DNA of 38,482 bases from Lachnospiraceae bacterium (GCA_022800815.1 JAAWRC010000032.1:1-38482), one strand, 5' to 3'; positions 16,946 to 25,686 are shown, counted from the first letter of the stretch. Notes: generated from the letters alone by a model not told the origin. Numbers and translations: made by a program.

Positions 16946-17836
16946 ATGGCAGTATTTAAAGGTGCGGGCGTGGCGATCGTCACTCCGTTTTTCGAGGACG
17001 GGACGGTAAATTACGATAAGCTGACGGAGCTTTTGGAGGAGCAGATCGCAGATGGAACGGACAGCGTGATTATTTGCGGGACGACGGGAGAGGCTTCCAC
17101 CTTGAGCCACGAAGAGCATCTGGACGTGATCGGGCATGCGGTGAAGGTGGTGAACGGGCGGCTCCCCGTCATTGCGGGAACCGGCTCCAATAGCACCGAG
17201 ACGGCGGTGTATCTTTCCGTGGAGGCGGAAAAGAGAGGGGCGGATGCGCTGTTGCAGGTGACACCTTATTACAACAAGGCGACGCAAAAAGGGCTGGTCG
17301 CCCATTTTACGGCGGTGGCGGAGGCGGTGAAGCTGCCCATAATCCTGTATAACGTGCCCGGCCGTACCGGTTGCAACATCCTTCCGGAGACGGCGGTTTA
17401 CCTGGCGAAAAACGTGCCGAACATCGTGGGAATCAAGGAAGCCAGCGGGAATATCTCCCAGATCGCAAAGCTGGCGCAGCTTGCGGACGGCTGCATTGAC
17501 ATTTATTCCGGCAACGACGACCAGGTGGTGCCGATTCTTTCCCTGGGCGGTATCGGCGTGATTTCCGTTCTTTCCAACGTGGCCCCGAGACAGACCCATG
17601 ACATGGTCATGACTTATCTGAACGGGGACGTGGCAGAGAGCAGGAGACTGCAGCTTGAGGCGCTGCCACTTGTGGACGCCCTGTTCTGCGAGGTGAACCC
17701 GATCCCGGTCAAGACGGCCATGAATCTGATGGGGAAGGAATGCGGTCCCCTTCGCGGCCCCCTGTCCCCCATGGAGTCCCAGAACGTGGAGCGTTTAAGG
17801 AAGGCCATGGCGGACTACGGACTTGGACTGGCATAA
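16946..17836 (+). CDS. dapA: 4-Hydroxy-tetrahydrodipicolinate synthase
   Basis: It condenses pyruvate with aspartate semialdehyde, the first committed step towards diaminopimelate and lysine. In a spore former the same pathway also supplies dipicolinate, the ligand of SpoVAD. The 296 residues show GVAIVTPFFEDGTVNYDKL, CGTTGEASTLSHEEH, YYNKATQKGLVAHF, the catalytic Tyr in LYNVPGRTGCN, the Schiff-base Lys in VGIKEASGNI, and SGNDDQVVPILSLGG. The ATG at 16946 has AAGGAGG 8 nt upstream. It is preceded by a lysine riboswitch and followed by dapB after 21 nt. Confidence 0.96.
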   Translation: MAVFKGAGVAIVTPFFEDGTVNYDKLTELLEEQIADGTDSVIICGTTGEASTLSHEEHLDVIGHAVKVVNGRLPVIAGTGSNSTETAVYLSVEAEKRGADALLQVTPYYNKATQKGLVAHFTAVAEAVKLPIILYNVPGRTGCNILPETAVYLAKNVPNIVGIKEASGNISQIAKLAQLADGCIDIYSGNDDQVVPILSLGGIGVISVLSNVAPRQTHDMVMTYLNGDVAESRRLQLEALPLVDALFCEVNPIPVKTAMNLMGKECGPLRGPLSPMESQNVERLRKAMADYGLGLA

Positions 17837-17857
17837 ACACACGAGGAGGTGGATGGT

Positions 17858-18613
17858 ATGACACGGGCGATTATGCATGGCTGCAACGGCCATATGGGAC
17901 AGGTGATCACCGGACTGGCGGCAGGAGACGAGGAGCTTGAGATCGTGGCAGGCATCGATCTGTCGGATCACGTTAAAAATACCTATCCGGTATTTTCGTC
18001 CCTGGAAGACTGCGACGTGGAAGCGGACGTCATCATTGACTTTTGTTCGGCGAAGGCCGTGGACGGCCTGTTGGACTACGTCGTAAAAAAACGGATTCCG
18101 GCGGTGATTTGCACCACCGGCCTCTCGGAGGAGCAGGTGGCGAGGGTGAAGGAGGCTTCTGCTTCCGTGGCGGTGCTCAAGTCGGCAAACATGTCCCTGG
18201 GCATCAACATGCTCTTGAAACTTTTGAAGGAAGCGGCCCTTACGCTGGCACCGGCGGGGTTTGACATGGAGATCGTGGAGCGGCATCACAACCAGAAGGT
18301 GGACGCCCCCAGCGGCACGGCCCTGGCGCTGGCGGATTCCATGAACGAAGCGCTTGATCAGGCATACTCTTATCGGTACGACCGTTCCGGAGTGCGGGAG
18401 AAGAGGAGGAAGACGGAGATCGGCATCAGCGCCGTCAGGGGTGGAAACATTGTCGGGGAGCACGAGGTGATCTTTGCCGGAACCGACGAGGTCATCGAGT
18501 TTAAGCACACGGCGTATTCCAAGGCGGTGTTTGCCAAGGGCGCCATTGAGGCAGCGAAATTCCTGGCGGGCAAACCGGCCGGCTTTTATGAAATGAGCGA
18601 CGTGATCGGCTGA
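17858..18613 (+). CDS. dapB: 4-Hydroxy-tetrahydrodipicolinate reductase
   Basis: It reduces the DapA product with NAD(P)H to tetrahydrodipicolinate. The 251-residue protein has the N-terminal Rossmann motif IMHGCNGHMGQVI, DFCSAKAV, CTTGLSEEQ, the catalytic segment VERHHNQKVDAPSGTAL and GEHEVIFAGTDEVIEFKH. The ATG at 17858 follows GAGGAGGTGG at suitable spacing; an ATG at 17849 is too close to it. It is the second gene of the riboswitch-controlled dapA-dapB operon. No clear terminator is seen after it. Confidence 0.96.
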   Translation: MTRAIMHGCNGHMGQVITGLAAGDEELEIVAGIDLSDHVKNTYPVFSSLEDCDVEADVIIDFCSAKAVDGLLDYVVKKRIPAVICTTGLSEEQVARVKEASASVAVLKSANMSLGINMLLKLLKEAALTLAPAGFDMEIVERHHNQKVDAPSGTALALADSMNEALDQAYSYRYDRSGVREKRRKTEIGISAVRGGNIVGEHEVIFAGTDEVIEFKHTAYSKAVFAKGAIEAAKFLAGKPAGFYEMSDVIG

Positions 18614-18776
18614 ACGGATTTGTCCGGGCCGGCGGGAGCATTTTGGAAAAAAATGGAACATTAGTTTTTGTCTTTCTTGCACATATTATAGGTAGAAACT
18701 GCTGAGGAACGGCGATTTTGTCTGCGAACAGCGGGATCTGCGCAATTAACAATATGTGTAAGAAGGAGAGAACGCA

Positions 18777-19145
18777 ATGAAAAGAAAAGGCTTTTTGACG
18801 ACGGCGGTTCTCGTGTTTGCCGTCTGTCTCTGCCTCGCCGGCTGCGGGGACGGGAAGAAGGACGACAAGGGAACCAGCAACGGGGCCGAGACCCATGAGT
18901 CGGCGACTGACGGGACCGGCGGAACCACCGACAAGAACAACGGTCAGACTGGTTCCGAGACAAACGGAAGCGACAGCAGCACGGGGGCCACGAGAGGGGC
19001 GGGGACCGACGGAACGAACGGGACCGGCGGAACCAATGGCACCGGAACCGACGGCGTGCTGGACGACATGGGGGATGACGTCAGCAAGGCCGTGGACGAC
19101 ATGGGGAACGACTTGAGCCGCGGGCTTGAGGATGCGGCGGAATAA
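18777..19145 (+). CDS. Small low-complexity lipoprotein
   Basis: The 122-residue product begins with a lipoprotein signal: basic MKRKG, a hydrophobic core and the lipobox LAGC (Cys at residue 22), so it should be lipid-anchored on the outer membrane face. The middle (about 24-92) is a Thr/Gly/Asn/Asp-rich spacer with GTGGTNGTGTDG-like repetition and no fold. The last 30 residues form an acidic helix with the duplicated pattern DDMGDDVSKAVDDMGNDLSRGL, probably the functional tip. The start has AAGGAG 8 nt upstream. The gene is monocistronic and ends at a strong terminator. Its role is unknown. Confidence 0.8.
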   Translation: MKRKGFLTTAVLVFAVCLCLAGCGDGKKDDKGTSNGAETHESATDGTGGTTDKNNGQTGSETNGSDSSTGATRGAGTDGTNGTGGTNGTGTDGVLDDMGDDVSKAVDDMGNDLSRGLEDAAE

Positions 19146-19180
19146 GGGCCAAAAGCAACACGGGTCTTAAGCGGCTGAAA

Positions 19181-19229
19181 AAAGAATCCGGGAGGCGGGC
19201 GGGAAAACCCGGCCTCCGGGATTCTTTTT
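19181..19229 (+). terminator. Terminator after the lipoprotein gene
   Basis: AAGAATCCGGGAGGC (from 19182) pairs with GCCTCCGGGATTCTT (to 19226) with one mismatch; five T end the structure. The A run on the other side could let it work on both strands. Confidence 0.8.
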
Positions 19230-19250
19230 GCGTTTTGGCACATTTTGCGG

Positions 19251-19279
19251 TTGCGTTATTAATGGCCTTATATTATAAT
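19251..19279 (+). promoter_or_regulatory. Promoter of the purF operon
   Basis: TTGCGT (19251-19256), 17 nt, TATAAT (19274-19279), 78 nt before the purF start. No purine riboswitch or clear PurR box is seen between them. Confidence 0.65.
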
Positions 19280-19357
19280 TTACTACGTATTTCAAGAATG
19301 ATTTGCAGGCTGGTTGCGGGCGGCCGGATGACAGCACCCGGGGAGAGGATGACATTT

Positions 19358-20785
19358 ATGAGAGAATGGCCGGAACAGGAGGAGAAGCCGCGCGAGGAAT
19401 GCGGGGTATTCGGGGCGTATGACCTTGACGGGAACGACGTGGCCCACAGTATCTATTACGGGCTTTTAGCCCTCCAGCACAGGGGGCAGGAGAGCTGCGG
19501 CATTGCGGTCAGCGACACGGAGGGGCCCAAGGGGCGGGTGAAGGTCAAAAAGGGCATGGGGCTCGTCAACGAGGTTTTTACGGCGGAGGGCATTTCCTCT
19601 CTCGACCATGGGAACATCGGCGTCGGCCATGTCCGTTATTCCACGGCGGGAGCCAGTACCGGGGAGAACGCCCAGCCGTTAGTGCTCAATTACGTAAAGG
19701 GAACCCTGGCCCTTGCACACAACGGAAATCTGGTGAATGCGCCGGAGCTTAAGAGGGAGTTGGAGTATGACGGGGCGATTTTCCAGACCACCATCGACTC
19801 GGAGGTGATGGCCTATCACGTCGCCAGGGCGAGAGTCCGGTGCGGTTCCGTGGAGGAGGCCGTGAAAACGGCCATGAAGAAGATCCGGGGCGCTTATTCC
19901 CTGGTGATCATGAGCCCGAGGAAGCTGATTGGCGTCCGGGATCCCTTTGGATTCCGCCCCCTCTGCATGGGTAGGAGGGAAAACACCTGGTTTCTGGCCT
20001 CGGAATCCTGCGCCCTGGACACGGTGGGAGCGGAATTCGTGCGGGACGTGCGGCCGGGGGAGATCGTGTGCATCACGAAGGACGGTATCCGCTCGGACCG
20101 GCTGGATTCGGCGAGGGAGGCCAGATGCGTCTTTGAATATATTTATTTTGCAAGGCCCGATACGAGAATAGACGGCGTCAGCGTCTATCATGCCAGGATG
20201 GCGGCCGGGCGTTTTCTGGCGAGGGATTATCCGGCGGAGGCAGACCTGGTGGTGGGCGTTCCGGAGTCCGGCAATGCGGCGGCCCAGGGGTATGCGGAGG
20301 AGTCGGGCATCCCTTACGGGACGGCCTTTGTGAAAAACGGCTACGTGGGACGGACCTTCATAAAGCCCAGCCAGAAAAACCGGGAGTCCGGCGTGCAGGT
20401 GAAGCTCAACGTGTTAAAAGAGGCGGTTGCGGGAAAGCGAATCGTCATGGTGGACGATTCCCTGGTGCGGGGGACCACCTGCGGCAGGATCGTGAAGATG
20501 CTCCGGGCCGCAGGGGCAAGGGAGGTCCACGTGCGGATATCCGCCCCGCCCTTTCTCCATCCCTGCTATTTCGGGACGGACATCCCTTCCGAGGATCAGC
20601 TGGCGGCCCATGACCGGACCGTGGAGGAGATCCGGCAGGAGATCGGGGCGGACAGTCTTGGATATCTCAAACTGGAGCGGCTTCCCGGGATGGTGGAGGG
20701 ATTATCCATCTGTGCGGCCTGCTTTGATGGCGATTATCCGGTTGCGCCTCCGAGGGAGGACATCCGCGGAGAGTATATAAAATAA
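19358..20785 (+). CDS. purF: Amidophosphoribosyltransferase
   Basis: It makes 5-phosphoribosylamine from PRPP and glutamine, the first step of purine synthesis. The 475-residue product starts with a 14-residue propeptide; cleavage would expose Cys15 of ECGVFG as the glutaminase nucleophile. Other marks are the glutamine site HVRYSTAGAS, AHNGNLVN, the PRPP loop IVMVDDSLVRGTT, and four Cys (CVFEYIYF, HPCYFG, SICAACF) at the positions of the iron-sulfur ligands of the Bacillus-type enzyme. The ATG at 19358 lies 9 nt after GGGGAGAGG; the ATG at 19349 touches that site. It opens a purF-purB-purA-HAD run, now interrupted by an inserted element. Confidence 0.95.
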   Translation: MREWPEQEEKPREECGVFGAYDLDGNDVAHSIYYGLLALQHRGQESCGIAVSDTEGPKGRVKVKKGMGLVNEVFTAEGISSLDHGNIGVGHVRYSTAGASTGENAQPLVLNYVKGTLALAHNGNLVNAPELKRELEYDGAIFQTTIDSEVMAYHVARARVRCGSVEEAVKTAMKKIRGAYSLVIMSPRKLIGVRDPFGFRPLCMGRRENTWFLASESCALDTVGAEFVRDVRPGEIVCITKDGIRSDRLDSAREARCVFEYIYFARPDTRIDGVSVYHARMAAGRFLARDYPAEADLVVGVPESGNAAAQGYAEESGIPYGTAFVKNGYVGRTFIKPSQKNRESGVQVKLNVLKEAVAGKRIVMVDDSLVRGTTCGRIVKMLRAAGAREVHVRISAPPFLHPCYFGTDIPSEDQLAAHDRTVEEIRQEIGADSLGYLKLERLPGMVEGLSICAACFDGDYPVAPPREDIRGEYIK

Positions 20786-20789
20786 GAAA
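20778..20789 (+). repeat. Left target-site duplication of the inserted element
   Basis: TAAAATAAGAAA (20778-20789) recurs exactly at 21004-21015 on the other side of the element. The outer 2 nt overlap the element end at the right copy, so the true duplication is 10-12 bp. The left copy includes the purF stop codon. Confidence 0.75.
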
Positions 20790-21005
20790 TAGGCAATTGC
20801 GAAACCGCAAAACCATGGAAAGGATTCTGACAATTGCATCCTGGAAAAGCCCTCTGCGCCATAGAAACGAGAACATGGAAAGCAGGAAGGCCCATGCCCG
20901 ACCGCTTTCCGTGCTTATGGACTCGTTGGAATGGTTGGCGCAGCAGGCTTTGGATGGATCAATTGTCAGAATCCACTCAGCAATTCCACGTTTCGCAATT
21001 GCCTA
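20790..21005. mobile_element. 216-bp palindromic miniature inverted-repeat element
   Basis: Terminal repeats TAGGCAATTGCGAAAC (20790-20805) and its exact complement (20990-21005) are 16 bp and perfect. Inside, GGATTCTGACAATTG (20822-20836) is matched exactly by its complement at 20960-20974. The centre pairs imperfectly too (CTGCGCCA and AACGAG against their complements), so the whole element is one long hairpin. Flanks carry a 10-12 bp direct repeat. It holds no convincing gene, and a related fragment lies at 1-101. It sits between purF and purB, lengthening their gap from about 27 to 253 nt, and would fold in the purF-purB mRNA. Confidence 0.85.
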
Positions 21006-21015
21006 AAATAAGAAA
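21004..21015 (+). repeat. Right target-site duplication of the inserted element
   Basis: Exact copy of 20778-20789. Removing the element and one copy restores a short purF-purB spacer. Confidence 0.75.
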
Positions 21016-21038
21016 AGATTATGGGAGAGGGGATCATT

Positions 21039-22472
21039 ATGACCTACGACAGATACCAGAGTCCCTTGTCGGAGCGCTATGCCAGCAGGGAAATGCAGTA
21101 CATTTTTTCTCAGGATAAGAAGTTCCGGACCTGGAGGAAATTGTGGATCGCCCTGGCGGAGGCGGAGCACGAGCTGGGACTCCCGGTCACGAGGGAGCAG
21201 ATCGAGGAGCTTAAGGCCCATCAGGACGACATCAATTACGAGGTGGCGAGACAGAGGGAGAAAGAGGTGCGCCACGACGTCATGTCCCACGTGTACGCAT
21301 ACGGGGTTCAGTGCCCGAAGGCGAAGGGGATTATCCATCTGGGAGCCACGTCCTGCTACGTGGGAGACAACACGGACGTCATCCTCATGACGGAGGCCCT
21401 CCGGCTGGTGCGGAAGAAACTGGTCAACGTGATGGGCGAGCTGGCGGCCTTTGCGGACCGGTACAAGGCCCAGCCCACCCTGGCCTTCACCCACTTCCAG
21501 CCGGCCCAGCCGACGACCGTGGGCAAGCGGGCGGCCCTCTGGCTGCAGGACCTGACCCTGGACCTGGAGGACGTGGACCACGTGCTGGGGACCATGAAGC
21601 TCCTCGGCTCCAAGGGAACCACCGGGACCCAGGCCAGCTTTCTGGAGCTTTTTGACGGAGACCATGAGAAGGTCAAAGAGGTGGATAAAAAGATTGCGGA
21701 GAAAATGGGCTTCGACGGCTGCTACGCCGTGTCCGGCCAGACCTATTCCAGAAAGGTGGACAGCCGGGTTTTAAACGTGCTGGCGGGGATCGCCCAGAGC
21801 GCCCACAAGTTTTCCAATGACATCCGGCTTCTTCAACATTTGAAGGAGGTGGAGGAGCCCTTTGAGAAAAGCCAGATCGGTTCCTCGGCCATGGCTTACA
21901 AGCGGAATCCCATGCGCAGCGAGCGGATGGCGTCCCTGGCGGATTACGTGATGGCCGACGCCATGAATCCCATGCTGGTGGCCTCGACCCAGTGGTTCGA
22001 GCGGACCCTGGACGATTCCGCCAACAAGCGTCTCAGCATTCCGGAGGGTTTCCTGGCTGTGGATGGAATTCTGGATTTATATTTGAATGTGGTGGACGGT
22101 CTGGTGGTATATCCCAAGGTCATCGAGAAGCGGCTCATGTCGGAGCTTCCCTTCATGGCCACGGAAAACATCATGATGGATGCGGTGAAGGCCGGCGGGG
22201 ACAGGCAGGAGCTTCATGAGCGGATCCGCACCCTGTCCATGGAGGCCGGGAAGAACGTGAAGGTGAACGGCCTGGACAACAATCTTTTGGAGCTGATCGC
22301 CGCCGACCCGGCGTTTAACATGAGCCTGGAGGAGCTTAAGAAGACCATGGAGCCGGCCCGGTACGTGGGCCGGGCACCGGAGCAGGTGGAAGAATTTCTC
22401 GCAGAGGTCATCCGGCCGATCCTGGAGGAAAACAGGGAGCTTCTCGGGGTGAAGGCGGAAATCAACGTATAA
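21039..22472 (+). CDS. purB: Adenylosuccinate lyase
   Basis: It removes fumarate from SAICAR and from adenylosuccinate, two steps of AMP synthesis. The 477-residue length is typical of the long PurB form. Key segments are SPLSERYASREMQYIFS, IIHLGATSCYVGDNTD, the general-acid region THFQPAQPTTVGKR, and the flexible catalytic loop signature QIGSSAMAYKRNPMRSE. The ATG at 21039 has GAGAGGGG upstream; an in-frame ATG at 21021 lacks a site. The gene follows the inserted element, so its mRNA must read through a long hairpin or use another promoter. It is 17 nt upstream of purA. Confidence 0.96.
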   Translation: MTYDRYQSPLSERYASREMQYIFSQDKKFRTWRKLWIALAEAEHELGLPVTREQIEELKAHQDDINYEVARQREKEVRHDVMSHVYAYGVQCPKAKGIIHLGATSCYVGDNTDVILMTEALRLVRKKLVNVMGELAAFADRYKAQPTLAFTHFQPAQPTTVGKRAALWLQDLTLDLEDVDHVLGTMKLLGSKGTTGTQASFLELFDGDHEKVKEVDKKIAEKMGFDGCYAVSGQTYSRKVDSRVLNVLAGIAQSAHKFSNDIRLLQHLKEVEEPFEKSQIGSSAMAYKRNPMRSERMASLADYVMADAMNPMLVASTQWFERTLDDSANKRLSIPEGFLAVDGILDLYLNVVDGLVVYPKVIEKRLMSELPFMATENIMMDAVKAGGDRQELHERIRTLSMEAGKNVKVNGLDNNLLELIAADPAFNMSLEELKKTMEPARYVGRAPEQVEEFLAEVIRPILEENRELLGVKAEINV

Positions 22473-22489
22473 GTTAGGAGGAGAAAACA

Positions 22490-23770
22490 ATGGTAAGAGC
22501 GATCGTAGGAGCCAACTGGGGCGACGAGGGAAAGGGAAAAATCACGGACATGCTGGCCGAAGAGTCTGATATCATCATCCGGTTTCAGGGCGGCAGCAAT
22601 GCCGGCCACACCATCATCAATGACTACGGTAAATTTGCGCTGCACCTGCTTCCCTCCGGCGTGTTTTACGGCCATACCACCAGCATTATCGGAAACGGCG
22701 TGGCCCTCAACATTCCGTATCTGTTAAAGGAAATTAAGGAGCTGGAGGAGAAGGGCGTGCCCACCCCGAAGATTCTCGTCTCCGACCGGGCGCAGATCAT
22801 GATGCCTTACCATATGCTTCTGGATGCCTGCGAGGAGGCCCGCTTGGCGGGGAAATCCTTCGGCTCTACAAAGTCCGGCATCGCTCCCTTCTACTCCGAC
22901 AAATATGCCAAGATCGGGTTCCAGGTCAGTGAGCTGTTCGGCTGCCCGACGGCCCTAAAGGAAAAGGTGGAGAATGTCTGCACCCTGAAAAACGTGATGC
23001 TCACGAACCTGTATCATCAGCCGCCCCTCGTGCCGGAGGAGGTGTATGGGACGCTGATGGAGTACAAGGAGATGATCGCACCCTACGTGTGCGATGTTTC
23101 TGCCCATCTCTGTCAGGCGAGGAAGGAAGGAAAAAGGATCCTTTTGGAGGGACAGCTCGGTTCCTTGAAGGATCCGGATCACGGGATCTATCCCATGGTG
23201 ACCTCCTCCTCCACCCTGGCGGCCTACGGTGCCATTGGGGCGGGGATCCCTCCCTATGAGATCACGAACATTACCACCGTCGTGAAGGCGTATTCCAGTG
23301 CGGTCGGTGCGGGAGCCTTTGTCAGCGAGATCTTCGGGGAGGAGGCGCAGGAACTCAGAGACCGGGGCGGCGACGGCGGGGAGTACGGCGCAACCACGGG
23401 ACGGCCCAGGAGGGTGGGCTGGTTCGATGCGGTGGCCAGCCGCTACGGCTGCAGGATTCAAGGAGCAACGGAGGTGGCTCTGACGGTCCTTGACGTGCTG
23501 GGATATCTGGATGAGATCCCCGTCTGCGTCGGCTATGAATTTGACGGGAAGGTCACGAGGGATTTCCCGGTGACCTCCATGCTGGAGTACTGTAAGCCGG
23601 TTTACAAAAAACTTCCCGGCTGGAAATGCGATATTCGCGGCACCCGCAACTATGAAGAGCTTCCGGAAAACTGCCGGAACTATATTGATGAGATCGAGAG
23701 GGAGCTTGGCGTGCCGGTGACCATGGTGTCCAATGGTCCCGGAAGAAGCGAGATTATCCGGAGGAAATGA
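22490..23770 (+). CDS. purA: Adenylosuccinate synthetase
   Basis: It joins IMP and aspartate with GTP to adenylosuccinate, the substrate of the PurB encoded just upstream. The 426-residue protein has the N-terminal GTP/IMP loop VGANWGDEGKGKITDML, GGSNAGHTI, the conserved SGIAPFYSDK and LLEGQLGSLKDPDHGIYPMVTSS regions, GATTGRPRRVGWFD and the C-terminal guanine-site VSNGPGR. TAGGAGG lies before the ATG. The stop overlaps the start of the next gene by 4 nt. Confidence 0.97.
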   Translation: MVRAIVGANWGDEGKGKITDMLAEESDIIIRFQGGSNAGHTIINDYGKFALHLLPSGVFYGHTTSIIGNGVALNIPYLLKEIKELEEKGVPTPKILVSDRAQIMMPYHMLLDACEEARLAGKSFGSTKSGIAPFYSDKYAKIGFQVSELFGCPTALKEKVENVCTLKNVMLTNLYHQPPLVPEEVYGTLMEYKEMIAPYVCDVSAHLCQARKEGKRILLEGQLGSLKDPDHGIYPMVTSSSTLAAYGAIGAGIPPYEITNITTVVKAYSSAVGAGAFVSEIFGEEAQELRDRGGDGGEYGATTGRPRRVGWFDAVASRYGCRIQGATEVALTVLDVLGYLDEIPVCVGYEFDGKVTRDFPVTSMLEYCKPVYKKLPGWKCDIRGTRNYEELPENCRNYIDEIERELGVPVTMVSNGPGRSEIIRRK

Positions 23771-24387
23771 TGATACGTACGTTGATCTTTGACATCGGGA
23801 ACGTGCTGGCAGATTTTAACTGGAGGGGCTACCTGGACGGCTGGACGCTTCCGAAGGAGGAAGACGGGATCGTGGAGCGGACGCTGTTCATGAGCCCCAT
23901 GTGGAAGGAAGTGGACCGGGGCAGCCGTTCGGACGAAGAGCTTCTGACGATCATCTGCCGGGAAGCGCCGGCCCATGAGGAGCTGATCCGGCGAATTTAC
24001 GCCGGGGCGGGTGCGGCGGTGCAGGAATACGCCTATGCGCCGGGGCTGCTGAGACAGTTAAAGGAACAGGGGTATGGAATCTACATCCTCTCCAACTATG
24101 GAAAGACATTTTATGAAGAACGGAAACCTTATTTCCATTTTTTGGAATATACGGACGGACAGGTGATCTCCTATCAGGAAAAGCACGTGAAGCCGGAGCC
24201 GGAGATTTACGAGACCCTGCTTACCAGATACGGGATCTGCCCGGAGGAGACGGTCTTTTTCGACGATCTTGCAGCCAATCTGGAGGCGGCGGAAGAATTC
24301 GGCATTCATACGGTGCGGGTGACCGGGTATGAATCCATTCGGGAAGGGCTTTTGCGGTTTGGGATTGGGATCGGGCCGCAGCCCTGA
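23767..24387 (+). CDS. HAD-superfamily phosphatase (YihX-like)
   Basis: The 206-residue protein carries the HAD motifs: I, LIFDIGNVLADF (the Asp nucleophile present, the second Asp replaced by Asn); II, YILSNYGKTF; III, the Lys in KHVKPEPEIYETLL; IV, VFFDDLAANLEAAEEFG. A helical cap lies between motifs I and II. The IFDIGNVL pattern places it with the YihX sugar-1-phosphate phosphatase group; the substrate is not predictable. ATGA overlap with purA indicates co-translation, so a nucleotide or phosphosugar substrate linked to purine metabolism is possible but unproven. Confidence 0.8.
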   Translation: MMIRTLIFDIGNVLADFNWRGYLDGWTLPKEEDGIVERTLFMSPMWKEVDRGSRSDEELLTIICREAPAHEELIRRIYAGAGAAVQEYAYAPGLLRQLKEQGYGIYILSNYGKTFYEERKPYFHFLEYTDGQVISYQEKHVKPEPEIYETLLTRYGICPEETVFFDDLAANLEAAEEFGIHTVRVTGYESIREGLLRFGIGIGPQP

Positions 24388-24426
24388 CGGGTGCGGCCCG
24401 CTGATATGCCTGGCGGGGGGGCGGCC

Positions 24427-25119
24427 TCAAAGATTCCGGAGAACCTGCAGGGCCAGTCCGTCGACGATCAGTTCAAAATGCTCCTGGTAATAAGCCTCGC
24501 TGGCGAGGGTGCTCTTTATGCGGGAACCGAATTCGGACAGCGTGTTGAGCACCCTGGCAAAGTCCTCGTCCCGGTAGCCCTGGCGGCTGATGGTCAGAAC
24601 GTATTCGCCGGAAACCGGATTCCGGTAGAGACAGTTATGGCCGTCAAAGGAACCGTCGAGCACCCTGGCGGCTCTGGAAACCGCATCCAGGGAGGAAAAG
24701 CGGAACATGCGCATCCCGTCGGCGGGAGTCTCCCCGGAGTCGGCGGGAGGTGCGGCGGGTTCCAGGGCCGACGCCCCTTCCAGCGTGAGGGGAGATGCAG
24801 CATCGGGGAGGATCTCTCCCTCCTCCTCGGAACCGGGAGAAAATTTGGCAAAGCGGGTGTCCAGTTCCTCCGGGTCGTCCACCTTCGTGATGATCAGGAT
24901 GATGCTGTCGCCGGACAGGGGAATGGCTTCCACCATCAGCGGATTGTCCTCGGCGTCAAAACCGAAATCGTTGAAGGCCTGCTGCATCATTTCCCGAAAC
25001 AGGCTGCGGGCCCGGATGCTTCCGTAGGCCAGTTCTCCGAGATTGAGCTGGCGGTCCGCCAGGTCGCTGCTGTTCAAGGTGCAGCGGATCTGGTTTTCAT
25101 TGATTTTTTCTATCTTCAA
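24427..25119 (-). CDS. mecA: Adaptor protein MecA
   Basis: MecA hands substrates to the ClpC ATPase. In B. subtilis it holds ComK for degradation. The 230-residue product begins MKIEKINENQIRCTL, the conserved N-terminal domain (about 1-88). A Pro/Ala/Glu-rich linker follows (about 95-135), then the C-terminal ClpC-binding domain (MFRFSSLDAVSRAARVL to the end). The start codon is TTG (25119-25117): the family N-terminus begins exactly there, no in-frame ATG is near, and AGGAAG lies upstream. No comK is in the window. It is monocistronic with its own promoter. Confidence 0.9.
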   Translation of the reverse strand: MKIEKINENQIRCTLNSSDLADRQLNLGELAYGSIRARSLFREMMQQAFNDFGFDAEDNPLMVEAIPLSGDSIILIITKVDDPEELDTRFAKFSPGSEEEGEILPDAASPLTLEGASALEPAAPPADSGETPADGMRMFRFSSLDAVSRAARVLDGSFDGHNCLYRNPVSGEYVLTISRQGYRDEDFARVLNTLSEFGSRIKSTLASEAYYQEHFELIVDGLALQVLRNL

Positions 25120-25157
25120 TTGCGCTCACTTCCTGTTTTAGAATTATAGCTGGGTTT

Positions 25158-25186
25158 AGTATATACAATAAGGCGGCAGATGTAAA
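25158..25186 (-). promoter_or_regulatory. Promoter of mecA
   Basis: On the minus strand TTTACA (25186-25181), 17 nt and TATACT (25163-25158), about 40 nt before the TTG start. Confidence 0.65.
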
Positions 25187-25218
25187 GAGTCATTTTCAGG
25201 AAGAGGAAGAATTTCTTC

Positions 25219-25247
25219 TTGAAAATTTCCAGAATTTGTATTATGAT
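25219..25247 (+). promoter_or_regulatory. Candidate promoter of the 86-residue protein gene
   Basis: TTGAAA (25219-25224), 17 nt, TATGAT (25242-25247), divergent from the mecA promoter. Confidence 0.55.
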
Positions 25248-25333
25248 GAAAAAGAAGCAGCACTTCATGCGTTTTCGTGTGCCCGGTCGGGCGGATTACT
25301 CCCATGGAAATTATAAAAACAGGAGAAAGGATC

Positions 25334-25594
25334 ATGAAAAAGAAAAAGTTTACAAAGGAGGAGCGGGTGCGTTACGATGCTCTTTTGAAGCAGATGAGGC
25401 GCTATGAGAAAGAGGGCGTGGAAATCACGCTGTCCGGCAAAAGGCGTTCGCCGAAGGAAATCGCCTCGGCCTGTGCGGTCCGGGAGCACGGCTGTTACAT
25501 GGGCGACTACATATGGGATGAAAAGGGAACTTTGTCAGAAATACGCTATGATAAAATCGGACGGGAAGCCGACGGTGAAAAGAAAAGATCATGA
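25334..25594 (+). CDS. Small basic protein of unknown function
   Basis: The 86-residue product starts MKKKKFTKEERVRYDALLKQM and is Lys/Arg/Glu-rich, with a predicted helix over residues 7-28. A more ordered part follows: SGKRRSPKEIASACAVREHG, CYMGDYIWDEKG and ISEIRYDKI-like residues. No signal peptide or membrane segment is seen. Three ideas fit the composition (nucleic-acid binding, a small regulator, a lineage-specific orphan), and none has direct support. GGAGAAAGGA precedes the ATG. It has its own promoter and lies between mecA and the GH18 gene. Confidence 0.65.
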   Translation: MKKKKFTKEERVRYDALLKQMRRYEKEGVEITLSGKRRSPKEIASACAVREHGCYMGDYIWDEKGTLSEIRYDKIGREADGEKKRS

Positions 25595-25686
25595 AAACCG
25601 GCGGATAGCCCACATTTTTCACACACGGGGTTAATTCTTAAAATTCTCTGATTTTTTTACCAATCTCCGTTTCCCAACGAAAAATA

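Noticed and set aside
18681-18757. CACATATT ... AATATGTG inverted repeat upstream of the lipoprotein gene as an operator
   Set aside because: The arms are only 8 bp and about 60 nt apart, and the sequence is AT-rich; too likely by chance.
20788-21005. A 2-bp TA target duplication (IS630/mariner type) for the element
   Set aside because: The ends would allow it, but it would leave the exact 10-bp flanking direct repeat unexplained; a 10-12 bp duplication is simpler.
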